Below the pieces are notes generated by a model. The model was given only the letters and a program-made list of their open reading frames with translations, made no database searches and was not told the DNA's origin. The position numbers and the translations under genes were made by a program. Positions 17,601 to 24,474 of a DNA stretch of 50,763 nucleotides are shown one piece after another; within the stretch, counting starts at the first letter, position 1, and every line of letters begins with the position of its first letter. The stretch spans positions 1 to 50,763 of the forward strand of contig JAFGIE010000120.1 of NCBI GenBank assembly GCA_016929775.1, in the 5' to 3' direction. This stretch comes from Anaerolineae bacterium (GTDB lineage Bacteria > Chloroflexota > Anaerolineae > JAFGEY01).

Positions 17601-17694
17601 GCACACGCACAACATCTATGGCAAGCTCGGGGTCAGCACTCGCACCCGCGCTGTCGCCCAAGCCAGGGCGCGGGGACTGCTGGCGCCCTCCTGA
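14668..17694 (+). CDS. Adenylate cyclase-STAND NTPase-LuxR fusion regulator
   Basis: A 1,008-residue protein. A class III nucleotide cyclase domain lies at about 38-200: metal ligands Asp45 (FTDIEGST) and Asp88 (KMIGDAF), and transition-state residues Asn146 and Arg150. A STAND-type P-loop NTPase follows, with Walker A GLGGSGKT at 255-262 and Walker B 'LLVLDN'. A TPR-like helical region spans about 570-900, and a LuxR-type HTH ends the protein ('LSARELEVLALLAEGLTNRE' through 'VRVHTHNIYGKLGV'). All key cyclase residues are present, so it may make cAMP as well as bind DNA. STAND regulators of the MalT kind switch on when a ligand triggers oligomerisation. No strong ribosome-binding site precedes ATG 14668. 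The gene is monocistronic; its targets are unknown. Confidence 0.92.
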   Translation: MRDQKQVRRSDITAASTDHQPTPDASSRLSSPTLPTGTVTFLFTDIEGSTLLWERHPAAMQRAFARQEAIVREAMGAHDGYVYKMIGDAFQVAFATASDALCAAVAAQRALHAEPWGPIGALRVRMALHTGVTEERGDDYVGPDLNRIGRLLSAGHGGQILLSQATADLVRDHLPEGVVLRDLGEHVLRGLVRPERIYQAVAPGLPADYPPLRTGDVPLLNLPLPSTPFVGREAELDRIAELLRDPACRLISLVGLGGSGKTRLAIQGAAQQADAGDPVTGPRVCFVGLAPVLTLEGMVAAIADALRMSFYVRPGSALSVQEAQDQLLSYLADKEALLVLDNAEHLLADPLVAGPCVDLIAALLAVPDVKLIVTSRERLNLPGEWVIEVGGLSFPAGDGEKEIAQYAAVQLFVGCATRTGPFAAEAADWPAIARICQLLAGMPLGIEMAAAWTKVLSCHEIVEELERDLLALIATWRGVPERHRTLRAVFDHSWRLLADQERQAYAQLAVFQGAFRREAAAEVAGASLPLLGALVDKSLLRRSAGGRFEMQPVLRQCASEKLAADPALSAEARSRHARAYSAWLRRMNEQLKGSAQLQALAELRAETRNLHDAWRWAIEQRDLERLYGMLPALILFHEMRGRPAGVRAVVELLLDTLHSLDYTPGNDPLPAAVRRADPSYKVLLALVLAALRHFGQVFGEQETTRLYQRESIDIAQLVPDDAPADDLAGKAFALLLNCEGAGIMTPEQCVALCHQCIAILERVGDTWGVALGQLILADEVTFGSAIDPEGGRSLYQSALQGFDRLGNAWGCALCLTGLAHLWRQKGRLEEAYRTGSQSLDTYAQMGDAWRVGFIHHMLGEVAEELGRLDDARRHYEGTLAHSAQARDVFLLDHCREHLQRLDERARAAAARAAGDQRAPASLPPGPPSPEPAHSREHADGLVEPLSARELEVLALLAEGLTNREIAQRLCLSPNTVRVHTHNIYGKLGVSTRTRAVAQARARGLLAPS

Positions 17695-17736
17695 TCCTCG
17701 CTCATCTCATCTTCTACGCTCCTGCTGCCGGCGAGA

Positions 17737-17792
17737 TAGTACACGACTAGTACATCCATCGGATGCGCGCGGGACAAGACCCGTGGTATCCT
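17737..17792 (+). promoter_or_regulatory. Extended -10 promoter with TAGTACA direct repeats
   Basis: An extended -10, TGGTATCCT, lies at 17784-17792. Upstream, TAGTACA occurs twice (17737-17743 and 17748-17754), 11 bases or one helical turn apart, a layout typical for an activator site. The same TGGTATCCT occurs at 18997-19005, and TGGTATGCT at 34865-34873. It drives the papain-like gene starting at 17870. Confidence 0.5.
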
Positions 17793-17869
17793 ATGCGTGC
17801 AAGGCGGCACTATGCCATCGCTGCACTGGCCCGACCTGGACTGGCGCGCAGAGCGGAGGAGAGAACAGC

Positions 17870-18901
17870 GTGGACAACGAACAGCCATCCAACCCCCCAG
17901 CACCCGTGATCCTGAAGGACGTACCACGCATCGGGTATGACGTCCACCTCTCCCCCTTTCCGGGGGCATTGCACGCCTATCTCGCCTACCTCGGCGATCC
18001 ACAGCCTTATGACTATCTGATGGGCGTCACCGGTGCGGCCCTTCGCCGTCTCTGGAACCGTGACGACGGCGGCAACGTGAGCATCCTCCACTACGAGGAC
18101 GAGCCCTTCCGCCAAGCCTTTGCCGCGCTGGGTTACGCGTGGCGCACGCTCCCGGTCGATGCAGAAAAGGAGACGATCGTCGCCGCGATCGCTGAGACGC
18201 TCGCCCTCGGGCGCCCTGCCATCTGCTTTGGCATCGTCGGTCCGCCTGAGCCGGGATTGGTGACCGGGTATAACGGGGATGGGATCCTCTATGGCTGGAG
18301 CTACTTTCAGAACCAGCGCGAGCAGTACTATGCGCAGCGTGACTGGTACGAGACGATGGACAGGAGCGGCGGCGTGAGCCTACTGCTGATCGGCGGGAGG
18401 TTGCCGGTGCGGCCCACCGAGCGCGAGGTGCTCGTCGCTTCGCTCCGCTGGGCGCTGGACCTGGAGCGCACCGCGCACCGGCCCAACTTGCCCGACCACC
18501 TGGGTGGCTTGTCAGCCTATGACGCCTGGGCCGACGCGCTGGAGGTGGACGCCGACTATCCGCCCGGCGACCCCGACACGATGGGCCTCCGGATCATGGT
18601 GCACGGCGACCAATGCGTGATGCTGGAGGAGCGCCACGAAGGAGCGCGGTTCCTGCGGCGCATGGCGCCCTTTGGCCCTGAGGCAGCAGGACACCTGGAG
18701 GCTGCGGCTGCGCTGTACGACCAAGTGGGGGATCGCGTCGGCCCTTTGTGGCCCTGGCCGATCGATCCCAGTCTGGGGGCCATGCAAGCCTTGGCCGATC
18801 CGGGCACCCGCCGCAGGCTGGCGGCGCACGTCCGCGCCGCGCGGGACGAGGAGGCCAAGGCGGTGGCGTACCTGGAGCGAGCGCTGCGTACGCTCGAGTA
18901 G
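17870..18901 (+). CDS. Papain-like (BtrH/C39-like) fold protein, paralogue 1
   Basis: A 343-residue cytoplasmic protein. The N-terminal half (about 15-190) has the layout of the BtrH N-terminal/C39-like fold: a first helix ('FPGALHAYLAYLG'), 'GVTGAALRRLWNRDDGGN', 'GRPAICFGIVGPPEPGLVTG' and 'GWSYFQ'. The nucleophile Cys expected at the start of the helix is Ala/Gly here, and the His usually before 'VTGY' is missing, so catalysis by the usual dyad is doubtful. The C-terminal half is helical. GGAGGAGAG lies upstream of GTG 17870. It shares more than half its residues, by eye, with the protein at 21111 and a core with that at 19877. Function unknown; it may be a pseudo-enzyme or substrate-binding protein. 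Confidence 0.75.
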   Translation: MDNEQPSNPPAPVILKDVPRIGYDVHLSPFPGALHAYLAYLGDPQPYDYLMGVTGAALRRLWNRDDGGNVSILHYEDEPFRQAFAALGYAWRTLPVDAEKETIVAAIAETLALGRPAICFGIVGPPEPGLVTGYNGDGILYGWSYFQNQREQYYAQRDWYETMDRSGGVSLLLIGGRLPVRPTEREVLVASLRWALDLERTAHRPNLPDHLGGLSAYDAWADALEVDADYPPGDPDTMGLRIMVHGDQCVMLEERHEGARFLRRMAPFGPEAAGHLEAAAALYDQVGDRVGPLWPWPIDPSLGAMQALADPGTRRRLAAHVRAARDEEAKAVAYLERALRTLE

Positions 18902-18941
18902 CCAGAGGGGGCACCCGCCACGATGCTGGTCACGCCCCGAA

Positions 18942-19005
18942 TAGAACGTTTTTTCTAGTTTCCTGACAGAATATGACTCGATGTGGCAGCAATACATGGT
19001 ATCCT
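18942..19005 (+). promoter_or_regulatory. TAGAA palindrome and extended -10 promoter, copy A
   Basis: TAGAA-N6-TTCTA at 18942-18957, then after a fixed distance TGGCAG (18984-18989) and the extended -10 TGGTATCCT (18997-19005). The promoter before the Lhr gene (34809-34873) has the same three elements with identical spacing. It precedes the nucleotidyltransferase at 19115. Confidence 0.6.
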
Positions 19006-19114
19006 TGGGCCACCATGCCTGCCAAGCTGGGGGGCTGAGCGGCAGTCGTTGTGGCGCCCGATCCGTGTCTCTGGAATGCCGCTTCTGGGACACAGGACAT
19101 GCGAGGGATGTACG

Positions 19115-19768
19115 ATGAGAACGATCTACAAGACGGAAGGCGGAAGCGTTGCTTTCGTCATGGCGGAGCTAGAGCCAGCGTACCACGATGCTGCTCTTGG
19201 GCTCTACTATCGCCCTTCTGCAGAGGGATACGCCAAGCGTTTTCCGGCAGATACGCCGCATCTGGAGCGCATCTATCAGCGCTTTGCGCGATACGCCGAA
19301 GAGATGGTCTTGCAGACCGCGCGGGTGCATCCCGCGCCCTGGGATAGAGCGCTCGCCGCCTTTGTTGAGATGATTGAGGGTGAGCACATTGCCTGGCGGC
19401 TCACGGGCAGCGTTGCGCTTGCCCTGCGTGGGATCGATGTGCGCCCGCGCGATGTGGACTTGGTAGTCGGCAATGCCAGTGCTGAGAAGCTGGGCGAGCT
19501 GCTGCTGGATTCCCTGATCGAGCCCGTTCTGCCCACCCCGGGATGGGTCGGGAACTGGTTTGGGCGCGCCTTCTTGCACACCCGAGTGGAGTGGCTCGGG
19601 GTCGACGATCCGTATGCGATGGCGGGACTGGAGGTCGTGCATTGGCGTGGGAGACGGATCACGGTTCCCCCTCTTCAGATGCACCTTGATGAGGACAGGC
19701 AGCGGGGGCTTACGGAGCGGGTGGAGAAGATAGAGCGCTACTTGATGGACCAGCGGACGGATCGCTAA
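19115..19768 (+). CDS. AbiEii-like nucleotidyltransferase
   Basis: A 217-residue protein. Residues 91-118 carry the minimal nucleotidyltransferase signature: TGS (97-99) in 'WRLTGSVALALRGI' and the metal-binding DVD (113-115) in 'RPRDVDLVV'. The remainder fits the fold ('ITVPPLQMHLDEDRQRGLTE'). The family transfers NMP to RNA, protein or small molecules and includes AbiEii/MenT toxins, but no antitoxin gene is adjacent. GAGGG lies 7 bases before ATG 19115. Its promoter shares a palindrome and extended -10 with the Lhr helicase gene, suggesting co-regulation. It is placed between papain-like paralogues 1 and 2. Confidence 0.75.
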   Translation: MRTIYKTEGGSVAFVMAELEPAYHDAALGLYYRPSAEGYAKRFPADTPHLERIYQRFARYAEEMVLQTARVHPAPWDRALAAFVEMIEGEHIAWRLTGSVALALRGIDVRPRDVDLVVGNASAEKLGELLLDSLIEPVLPTPGWVGNWFGRAFLHTRVEWLGVDDPYAMAGLEVVHWRGRRITVPPLQMHLDEDRQRGLTERVEKIERYLMDQRTDR

Positions 19769-19812
19769 CCCGCTGAACTGGCCGCCGACGGGCGACACGC
19801 AGCTGGACCAAG

Positions 19813-19828
19813 TAGAACAGATTTTCAG
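19813..19828 (+). promoter_or_regulatory. Degenerate TAGAA palindrome, copy B
   Basis: TAGAACAGATTTTCAG shares TAGAACAGATTTTC with the Lhr copy (34810-34823), but the right half-site has decayed from TTCTA to TTCAG. No TGGCAG/TGGTAT follows. It lies in the gap before the papain-like gene at 19877. Confidence 0.4.
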
Positions 19829-19876
19829 CTCCTCTTGTGGGCGTAGGAAGGATGACGAAATGGAGGGATGTGAACG

Positions 19877-21034
19877 ATGAGCGAGTATCCCGCGCGTGCT
19901 GTCTTGGAAGGTGTACCCCGCGTGCAGTTCTATGAAGGGGGCAAGCGCTGCCCGGAGGACATCATCCTGCCCTCCGTGATGCGAGCGGTGCTCGAGTTCC
20001 TGGGCGAAAAAGACTATGGCTGCAAGCACTGCCTGGCCCAGAACCCGGACTGCAAAGTGTTGTGTACCTATTCCTTCCTGGTTGGCGTGTCAGGCGCAGC
20101 CTCGTTCCTCTCTTGGAAGGAGGGCTGGCACGGCGACAACGTGGCCCTGTTCTACATGTCCGCCGATGCCGCCGCGCCGGAACGCCACATTCTCGACGCC
20201 ATCGGCTACCAGTTCGAGTGGGTGACCAAGGAACAGGGGCGCGAGGACGAGGCCCTGTTCCGGGAGCGGATCGCAGAGAGCATCGGGCGGGGGATGCCGG
20301 TGCTGGGGTACGGCGTGATCGGCCCGCCAGAGCCCTCGATCATTGCCGGCTATGACGAGGACGGCGAGGTGCTGATCGGCTGGAGCTTCTTTCAGAACTT
20401 TCCGGAACACAACGCGGGCGTCGCGTTCGAGCCATCGGGCTATTACCGCAAGCGGGACTGGTTCATGGATACGGAGTGCCTGCTGATCATCGGCGACAGG
20501 ACGGACACGCCCTCCCTCGATCAGACCTGCCGCACGGCGCTCCGTTGGATGCTGGAGGTCGCGCGCACGCCGGTCGTTCGCCCCGAGGCAGACGCGCCCG
20601 AAGGGTACCGGCAGCGGCACAACGGGCTGGCAGCGTACGAGGCCTGGGCTGAGCACCTGCTGCGCGACGAGGCGTGGCCCGCCGGCGATGAGGCGGTGCT
20701 CCGCGCCCACCACCGGATCCACGACGATGCTGTGGGCACCGTCGCCGAGGCGCGCTGGTACGGCTCGGTTTTCTTGGCGCAGCTGGTCGAGGGCTTTGTC
20801 GGCGGGCCGGGCAAGCGGGGCACGCAGGCAGAGATCCTGCATGCCGCCGCCTGCTATGCCCAAGAGCACGATCTGATGTGGGAGGTGTGGGATCTGGCAG
20901 GAGGCAACGGCAGCCCCGAGGCGTACCGCGCCATGGCCGATCCTGCCGTGCGGCGGGGGATGGTAGACCTGGTCCGGCAGGCGCACGCGCAAGATGCGCG
21001 CGCCGTCGAGCATCTGGAGAAAGCGTTGACGTGA
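19877..21034 (+). CDS. Papain-like (BtrH/C39-like) fold protein, paralogue 2
   Basis: A 385-residue protein, the most divergent of the three. It keeps 'VPRV', 'GVSGAASFLSW', 'GVIGPPEPSIIAGY' and 'GWSFFQNF' at equivalent places. It adds an insert near residues 46-62 rich in Cys (CKHC, C and C: five with the preceding ones), which could bind a metal. As in its paralogues, neither a helix-capping Cys nor the His of the dyad is evident ('LPSVMRAVLEFLG' and 'GPPEPSIIAGY'). The C-terminal half is helical and ends in 'DARAVEHLEKALT', much like the paralogues. GGAGGG precedes ATG 19877. The gene may start a run of same-strand genes reaching 25317. Confidence 0.72.
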   Translation: MSEYPARAVLEGVPRVQFYEGGKRCPEDIILPSVMRAVLEFLGEKDYGCKHCLAQNPDCKVLCTYSFLVGVSGAASFLSWKEGWHGDNVALFYMSADAAAPERHILDAIGYQFEWVTKEQGREDEALFRERIAESIGRGMPVLGYGVIGPPEPSIIAGYDEDGEVLIGWSFFQNFPEHNAGVAFEPSGYYRKRDWFMDTECLLIIGDRTDTPSLDQTCRTALRWMLEVARTPVVRPEADAPEGYRQRHNGLAAYEAWAEHLLRDEAWPAGDEAVLRAHHRIHDDAVGTVAEARWYGSVFLAQLVEGFVGGPGKRGTQAEILHAAACYAQEHDLMWEVWDLAGGNGSPEAYRAMADPAVRRGMVDLVRQAHAQDARAVEHLEKALT

Positions 21035-21110
21035 CCTGATCATTTACCTTCGCTTCCCGGTCAAGCGCAAGATCAACCCGTAGCATCGCTGCTTCTTTGG
21101 AGGTGAACAC

Positions 21111-22139
21111 GTGACGAACATGACAGTACCGCGCCAAAAGATCCTGGACGGCGTGCCGCGCGTTGGCTTTGACGTCCACATGTGTCCGTTCCCTGGTTCG
21201 CTGTACGCCTGCCTGGAATACCTGGGCGACCCGTGCGACTATGAGTATCTCATGGGCGTTACGGGCGCGGCCTTTCGCCGCTTCTGGAACCGTGACGATG
21301 GCGGCAACATCGACCTGTCCTACCTGGGCACAGAACCCTTCCGCCGCGCCTTCGATGCGCTTGGCTACAACTGGCGCATGGTCCAGGCTGGAAAGGACGC
21401 GCTGTTCGAGGCGGTTGTGGAGAGCATCGATCGCGGCGTGCCCGTGATCTCGTTCGGCATCCTGGGACCGCCCGAGGCAGGCATCGTCAGCGGTTACGAT
21501 CGAGACGGGCAGGCGCTCCATGGCTGGAGCTACTTTCAAGACTGGCCCGAGCATGGCGGAAAACGCGACGCACCTTACCAGCGGCGCGACTGGTTCGAGA
21601 CGATGGACAGGCACGCGGGCAAAGACCTGATCGTCATCGGCGACAAGCTGCCCTCGCGTCCCCCTGCCTGCGAGGTGCTCCTTGCCTCGCTCGAATGGGC
21701 TGTGCACCTCGCGCACACGGCACACTGGCCGACGCTCCCCGATCACGTGGGTGGCCTGGCAGCCTACGATGCCTGGGCGGATGCGCTGGAGGTGGACGCC
21801 GACTATCCGCCCGATGATACCGAGGTGATGGGCGTTCGCCTCATGGTCTACGGCGACCAGTGCACGATGTTGTACGAACGGCACTCGGCGGCTAGATACC
21901 TGCGCCAGATGGCCCAGGTCGCGCCGGGTCTAGCCGAGCACCTGAACGCCGCCGCGGCGTGCTATGACCAAGCCGCGGCGCACGTCGAGCAGATATGGCC
22001 TTGGGGATACGACATGGGACGCGATGCGCAGCTGGGACTGAGCGAGCCAAAGGCGCGGCGAGCATTTGCCGCACACGTCCGCGCCGCCCGGGCTGAGGAG
22101 GCCGAAGGGGCAGCGCACCTGGAGCGCGCGCTGGCATAG
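21111..22139 (+). CDS. Papain-like (BtrH/C39-like) fold protein, paralogue 3
   Basis: A 342-residue protein, the close paralogue of the protein at 17870 ('DYEYLMGVTGAAFRRFWNRD', 'GPPEAGIVSGYD', 'GWSYFQ', 'AYDAWADALEVDADYPP'). The GTG start at 21111 has an excellent GGAGGTGA upstream. Cys residues flank the first helix (CPFPGSLYAC), but the dyad positions match neither paralogue, and the His is absent. The conserved GPPE and GWS[YF]FQ motifs, rather than a Cys-His dyad, mark this subfamily. It lies 76 bases after paralogue 2, probably in one transcript with the genes up to 25317. Confidence 0.75.
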   Translation: MTNMTVPRQKILDGVPRVGFDVHMCPFPGSLYACLEYLGDPCDYEYLMGVTGAAFRRFWNRDDGGNIDLSYLGTEPFRRAFDALGYNWRMVQAGKDALFEAVVESIDRGVPVISFGILGPPEAGIVSGYDRDGQALHGWSYFQDWPEHGGKRDAPYQRRDWFETMDRHAGKDLIVIGDKLPSRPPACEVLLASLEWAVHLAHTAHWPTLPDHVGGLAAYDAWADALEVDADYPPDDTEVMGVRLMVYGDQCTMLYERHSAARYLRQMAQVAPGLAEHLNAAAACYDQAAAHVEQIWPWGYDMGRDAQLGLSEPKARRAFAAHVRAARAEEAEGAAHLERALA

Positions 22140-22161
22140 GTCGCAGTCCCGACATGACAGA

Positions 22162-22419
22162 AGGTACAACGGCATACCCGACTGCCTCGCCGGGATGGCT
22201 GTGCCGGACGGTGCGCCCGCCCCAGAGGGCGTGGTCGTGCGGCAGGTACCCGGGTCGCTGTATGCCGTATTCGAGTGCGCGGCGGCGAGGATCGGCCCGA
22301 CCTACAGCCATGTCTACGAGACTTGGCTGTCGTCCTCGCCGTACGAGTTCACGCCCGGCGGCGCAGATTTCGAGTACGATCCGCCGGAAGGTGCGGCAGG
22401 CGTCTCGCCGGCGATCTAG
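22162..22419 (+). pseudogene. Broken GyrI-like effector-binding domain protein
   Basis: The frame encodes the end of an AraC-effector-binding (GyrI-like) domain: 'GVVVRQVPGSLYAVFECA', 'IGPTYSHVYETWLSSSPYEF' and 'GGADFEYDPPE'. Its N-terminal two thirds are missing, replaced by unrelated sequence running from the end of the preceding gene, and the final strand after 'VSPAI' is also lost. An internal ATG at 22195 could still produce 74 residues but has no ribosome-binding site. An intact gene of the same superfamily follows, so this looks like a decayed relative. Confidence 0.65.
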
Positions 22420-22449
22420 ATCCCATCCGCGACAAGGAGGGCAGCACAA

Positions 22450-22926
22450 GTGAGTGAGGGTCCCGATTTCTTGATCGGCCAGATGCGCGTGCAGACGATG
22501 CGCGAGCAGCCGTTCTTTTACGTCGTCAGCCGCCCGGTGCCGATGGACGACCTCGACGAAGAGCTGGATCGCCTGATGCCCCAACTCCAGGCGGCGCGGG
22601 ACGAGGGCCGCATCGGCGGGCCAGTCATCATCCGCTACTACCCCACCGATGCGCCTCGAGCGTACTTGATGGAGGTCGGTCTTCCCGTGGCGGTAGGGAC
22701 GCCGCCGCTGGGCGAAGCGCAGGTTAAGACGCTTCCCGCCTATCGCTGCGCGTCGCTGCTCTACTGGGGCAGCCTGGAACACATGGGGCAGGCCTACGAG
22801 ACGCTGATGCAGGCGATCAAAGCGGCAGGGCTGGAGCAAACGGGCGAGGGGCGGGAGTGGCACTATTACTTTGAAGGGGACGCCTCGCCGAACAACGTGA
22901 TCGGACTGCACATGGGCGTGCTCTAG
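22450..22926 (+). CDS. GyrI-like effector-binding domain protein
   Basis: A 158-residue protein formed of one GyrI-like (SRPBCC-type) small-molecule-binding domain without a DNA-binding part. Typical features are 'VQTMREQPFFYVVSRPVPMD', 'YLMEVGLPV', 'VKTLPAYRCASLLYWGSLEH' and 'EWHYYFEGD'. Such stand-alone domains bind, and sometimes hydrolyse, hydrophobic cations or drug-like compounds. The GTG start at 22450 has AAGGAGG 9 bases upstream. It leads a tight run of four genes (gaps of 14, 10 and 3 bases) ending with the nitrilase. Confidence 0.82.
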   Translation: MSEGPDFLIGQMRVQTMREQPFFYVVSRPVPMDDLDEELDRLMPQLQAARDEGRIGGPVIIRYYPTDAPRAYLMEVGLPVAVGTPPLGEAQVKTLPAYRCASLLYWGSLEHMGQAYETLMQAIKAAGLEQTGEGREWHYYFEGDASPNNVIGLHMGVL

Positions 22927-22940
22927 GAGAGGAGTATCGC

Positions 22941-23600
22941 GTGAAACACGAGATCGGCATTGAACAGCCGTCCTACCTGGTCGAGGATTGGCCCGGCAAG
23001 TACCAGGTCTTTTCCTGGCTCGAGTACGTCGTCACCGTGCCCAACCCGATCTTCTTGGTGACCACGCGCAAGGCCAACGGTGCGGCGAACGCCAACCTCC
23101 ATTCCTGGGGGCTGTTGGTCGGGGAGGGAGCGCATTACTCGTCGCTGTTGGCGATGCTCGAGCACACGCACACCTATGCCAATATCGTGCGCGAGGGGGA
23201 GTGGTGTCTCAACTACCCCTCGGTCGAGGACTACCCGCAGTGCTTCGAGACGATCCAGTGCAACGGTCCCGACAACGACGAGATCGTCGACGCGGGCTTG
23301 ACCGCCGAGCCGGCGCACGTGGTGCAGGCGCCCCGCATCGCCGAGTGCGCGATTTCCCTGGAGTGCAAGCTGACGTGGCACCGACCGCTGTACGAGGACA
23401 GCCAGTGGCACCTGTTCGTCGGGCGCGTGCTGCACGCGGCGATGGACGAGGCGGCGATGGCGGTCGATCCGGGGGAGCGCATCGCCGCGCTCGGCCTGAT
23501 GTACAACGTGCGGGGCACGGTTCACCCGTTGAGCGGCGCGTACTATGGGCCGAATACGCTGGGCTTGCTGAACCGAGTGATGCGCATCTTCCCCGAGTAG
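22941..23600 (+). CDS. Flavin reductase-like FMN-binding split-barrel protein
   Basis: A 219-residue protein of the flavin reductase-like split-barrel family: 'VPNPIFLVTTRKANGAANA' forms the FMN-binding strand and loop, followed by 'SWGLLVGEG', 'YANIVREGEWCLNYPS', 'DEIVDAGLTAEPA' and 'ECAISLECKL'. These proteins bind FMN and either reduce free flavin for a partner oxygenase or act on small substrates. GTG 22941 has AGGAGAGGAG 6 bases upstream. No flavin monooxygenase gene is in the window. It is the second gene of the nitrilase operon. Confidence 0.88.
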   Translation: MKHEIGIEQPSYLVEDWPGKYQVFSWLEYVVTVPNPIFLVTTRKANGAANANLHSWGLLVGEGAHYSSLLAMLEHTHTYANIVREGEWCLNYPSVEDYPQCFETIQCNGPDNDEIVDAGLTAEPAHVVQAPRIAECAISLECKLTWHRPLYEDSQWHLFVGRVLHAAMDEAAMAVDPGERIAALGLMYNVRGTVHPLSGAYYGPNTLGLLNRVMRIFPE

Positions 23601-23610
23601 GAGGTCAACG

Positions 23611-24471
23611 ATGAACGACACACTGGCAAGAGGACGAACGTTCATGCTGACGCACGCCCGGCTGCTGGAACGCAGGCTGTTCGAGGTCGCGTTCGCGGGC
23701 GCCGACCCCGCAAGTGTGGGTCGCGTCGTGCGCGCCTACCAGAACGCCGACGGTGGGCTGGGACACGCGCTGGAGCCGGACTTGCGCTGCCCGGAAAGCC
23801 AACCCCTCTTCGTCGAGGTGGGGTTGGGCGCCCTGTGCGAGGCGGGCTACCGGGACCCAGACCTGGCGCTGGCGGTCTGCGGTTTTCTGGCGTCTGTATC
23901 GGATGAGGCGGGCCTCGTCCCCCCGATCGTAGAGTCGGCGCTCGCCTCTCCCCACGCGCCGCACTGGAGCGCTGCGGCGACGACGCCCGACCTGAACCCG
24001 ACCGCCGGCATCTGCGGGCTGCTGCATTACCAGGGGGTAGTGCATCCATGGCTCTCGCGCGCCACACAGACGTGCTGCGACCTGCTGCTGCCCGACCCGC
24101 CGCTCGAGGCGCACACGCTGCTCAGTGCCACCCGGCTGGCGGACCACCTGCCGGACCGGGGACTGGCACGACGCCTGTCCGACGCGATCGCGTCTGCCCT
24201 CCTGCGCGCGCGGTTCTTTATCCCCGAGGCGCCGGTGGAGGGGTACGGGCTGACGCCGCTGCACTTTGCCCCGCGTCCCGACTCCTCCTGGCAGGCGCTG
24301 TTCACTGCGGAGCAGATCGACGGGCACCTGCGGGACCTGCTCGCCCGGCAGCAGGAGGACGGCGGATGGCCGATCAGTTGGGAGCCGCCCGGAGCGGCGG
24401 CGCTGCTCGAATGGCGGGGGCGGGTGACGCTGGAGGCAATCCGTCCTCTCGCCGCCTATGGGAAGAGTTGA
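23611..24471 (+). CDS. Alpha/alpha-toroid (prenyltransferase/squalene cyclase-like) protein
   Basis: A 286-residue protein. 'VVRAYQNADGGLGHALEPD' near the start and 'LLARQQEDGGWPISWEPP' near the end are the QxxDGG(W) repeats of the alpha/alpha-toroid superfamily (terpene cyclases, prenyltransferases). There is no DxDD motif of squalene-hopene cyclases, and it is too short for one, so it is more likely a single-barrel protein of unknown substrate. AGGAGG lies 3-8 bases before ATG 23611. It is coupled to its neighbours by gaps of 10 and 3 bases. Confidence 0.75.
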   Translation: MNDTLARGRTFMLTHARLLERRLFEVAFAGADPASVGRVVRAYQNADGGLGHALEPDLRCPESQPLFVEVGLGALCEAGYRDPDLALAVCGFLASVSDEAGLVPPIVESALASPHAPHWSAAATTPDLNPTAGICGLLHYQGVVHPWLSRATQTCCDLLLPDPPLEAHTLLSATRLADHLPDRGLARRLSDAIASALLRARFFIPEAPVEGYGLTPLHFAPRPDSSWQALFTAEQIDGHLRDLLARQQEDGGWPISWEPPGAAALLEWRGRVTLEAIRPLAAYGKS

Positions 24472-24474
24472 ACC

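Noticed and set aside
18942..18957. The TAGAA-N6-TTCTA palindrome as a proven LexA box
   Set aside because: I cannot confirm the LexA motif of this lineage from sequence alone; only co-occurrence with the Lhr gene suggests damage control.
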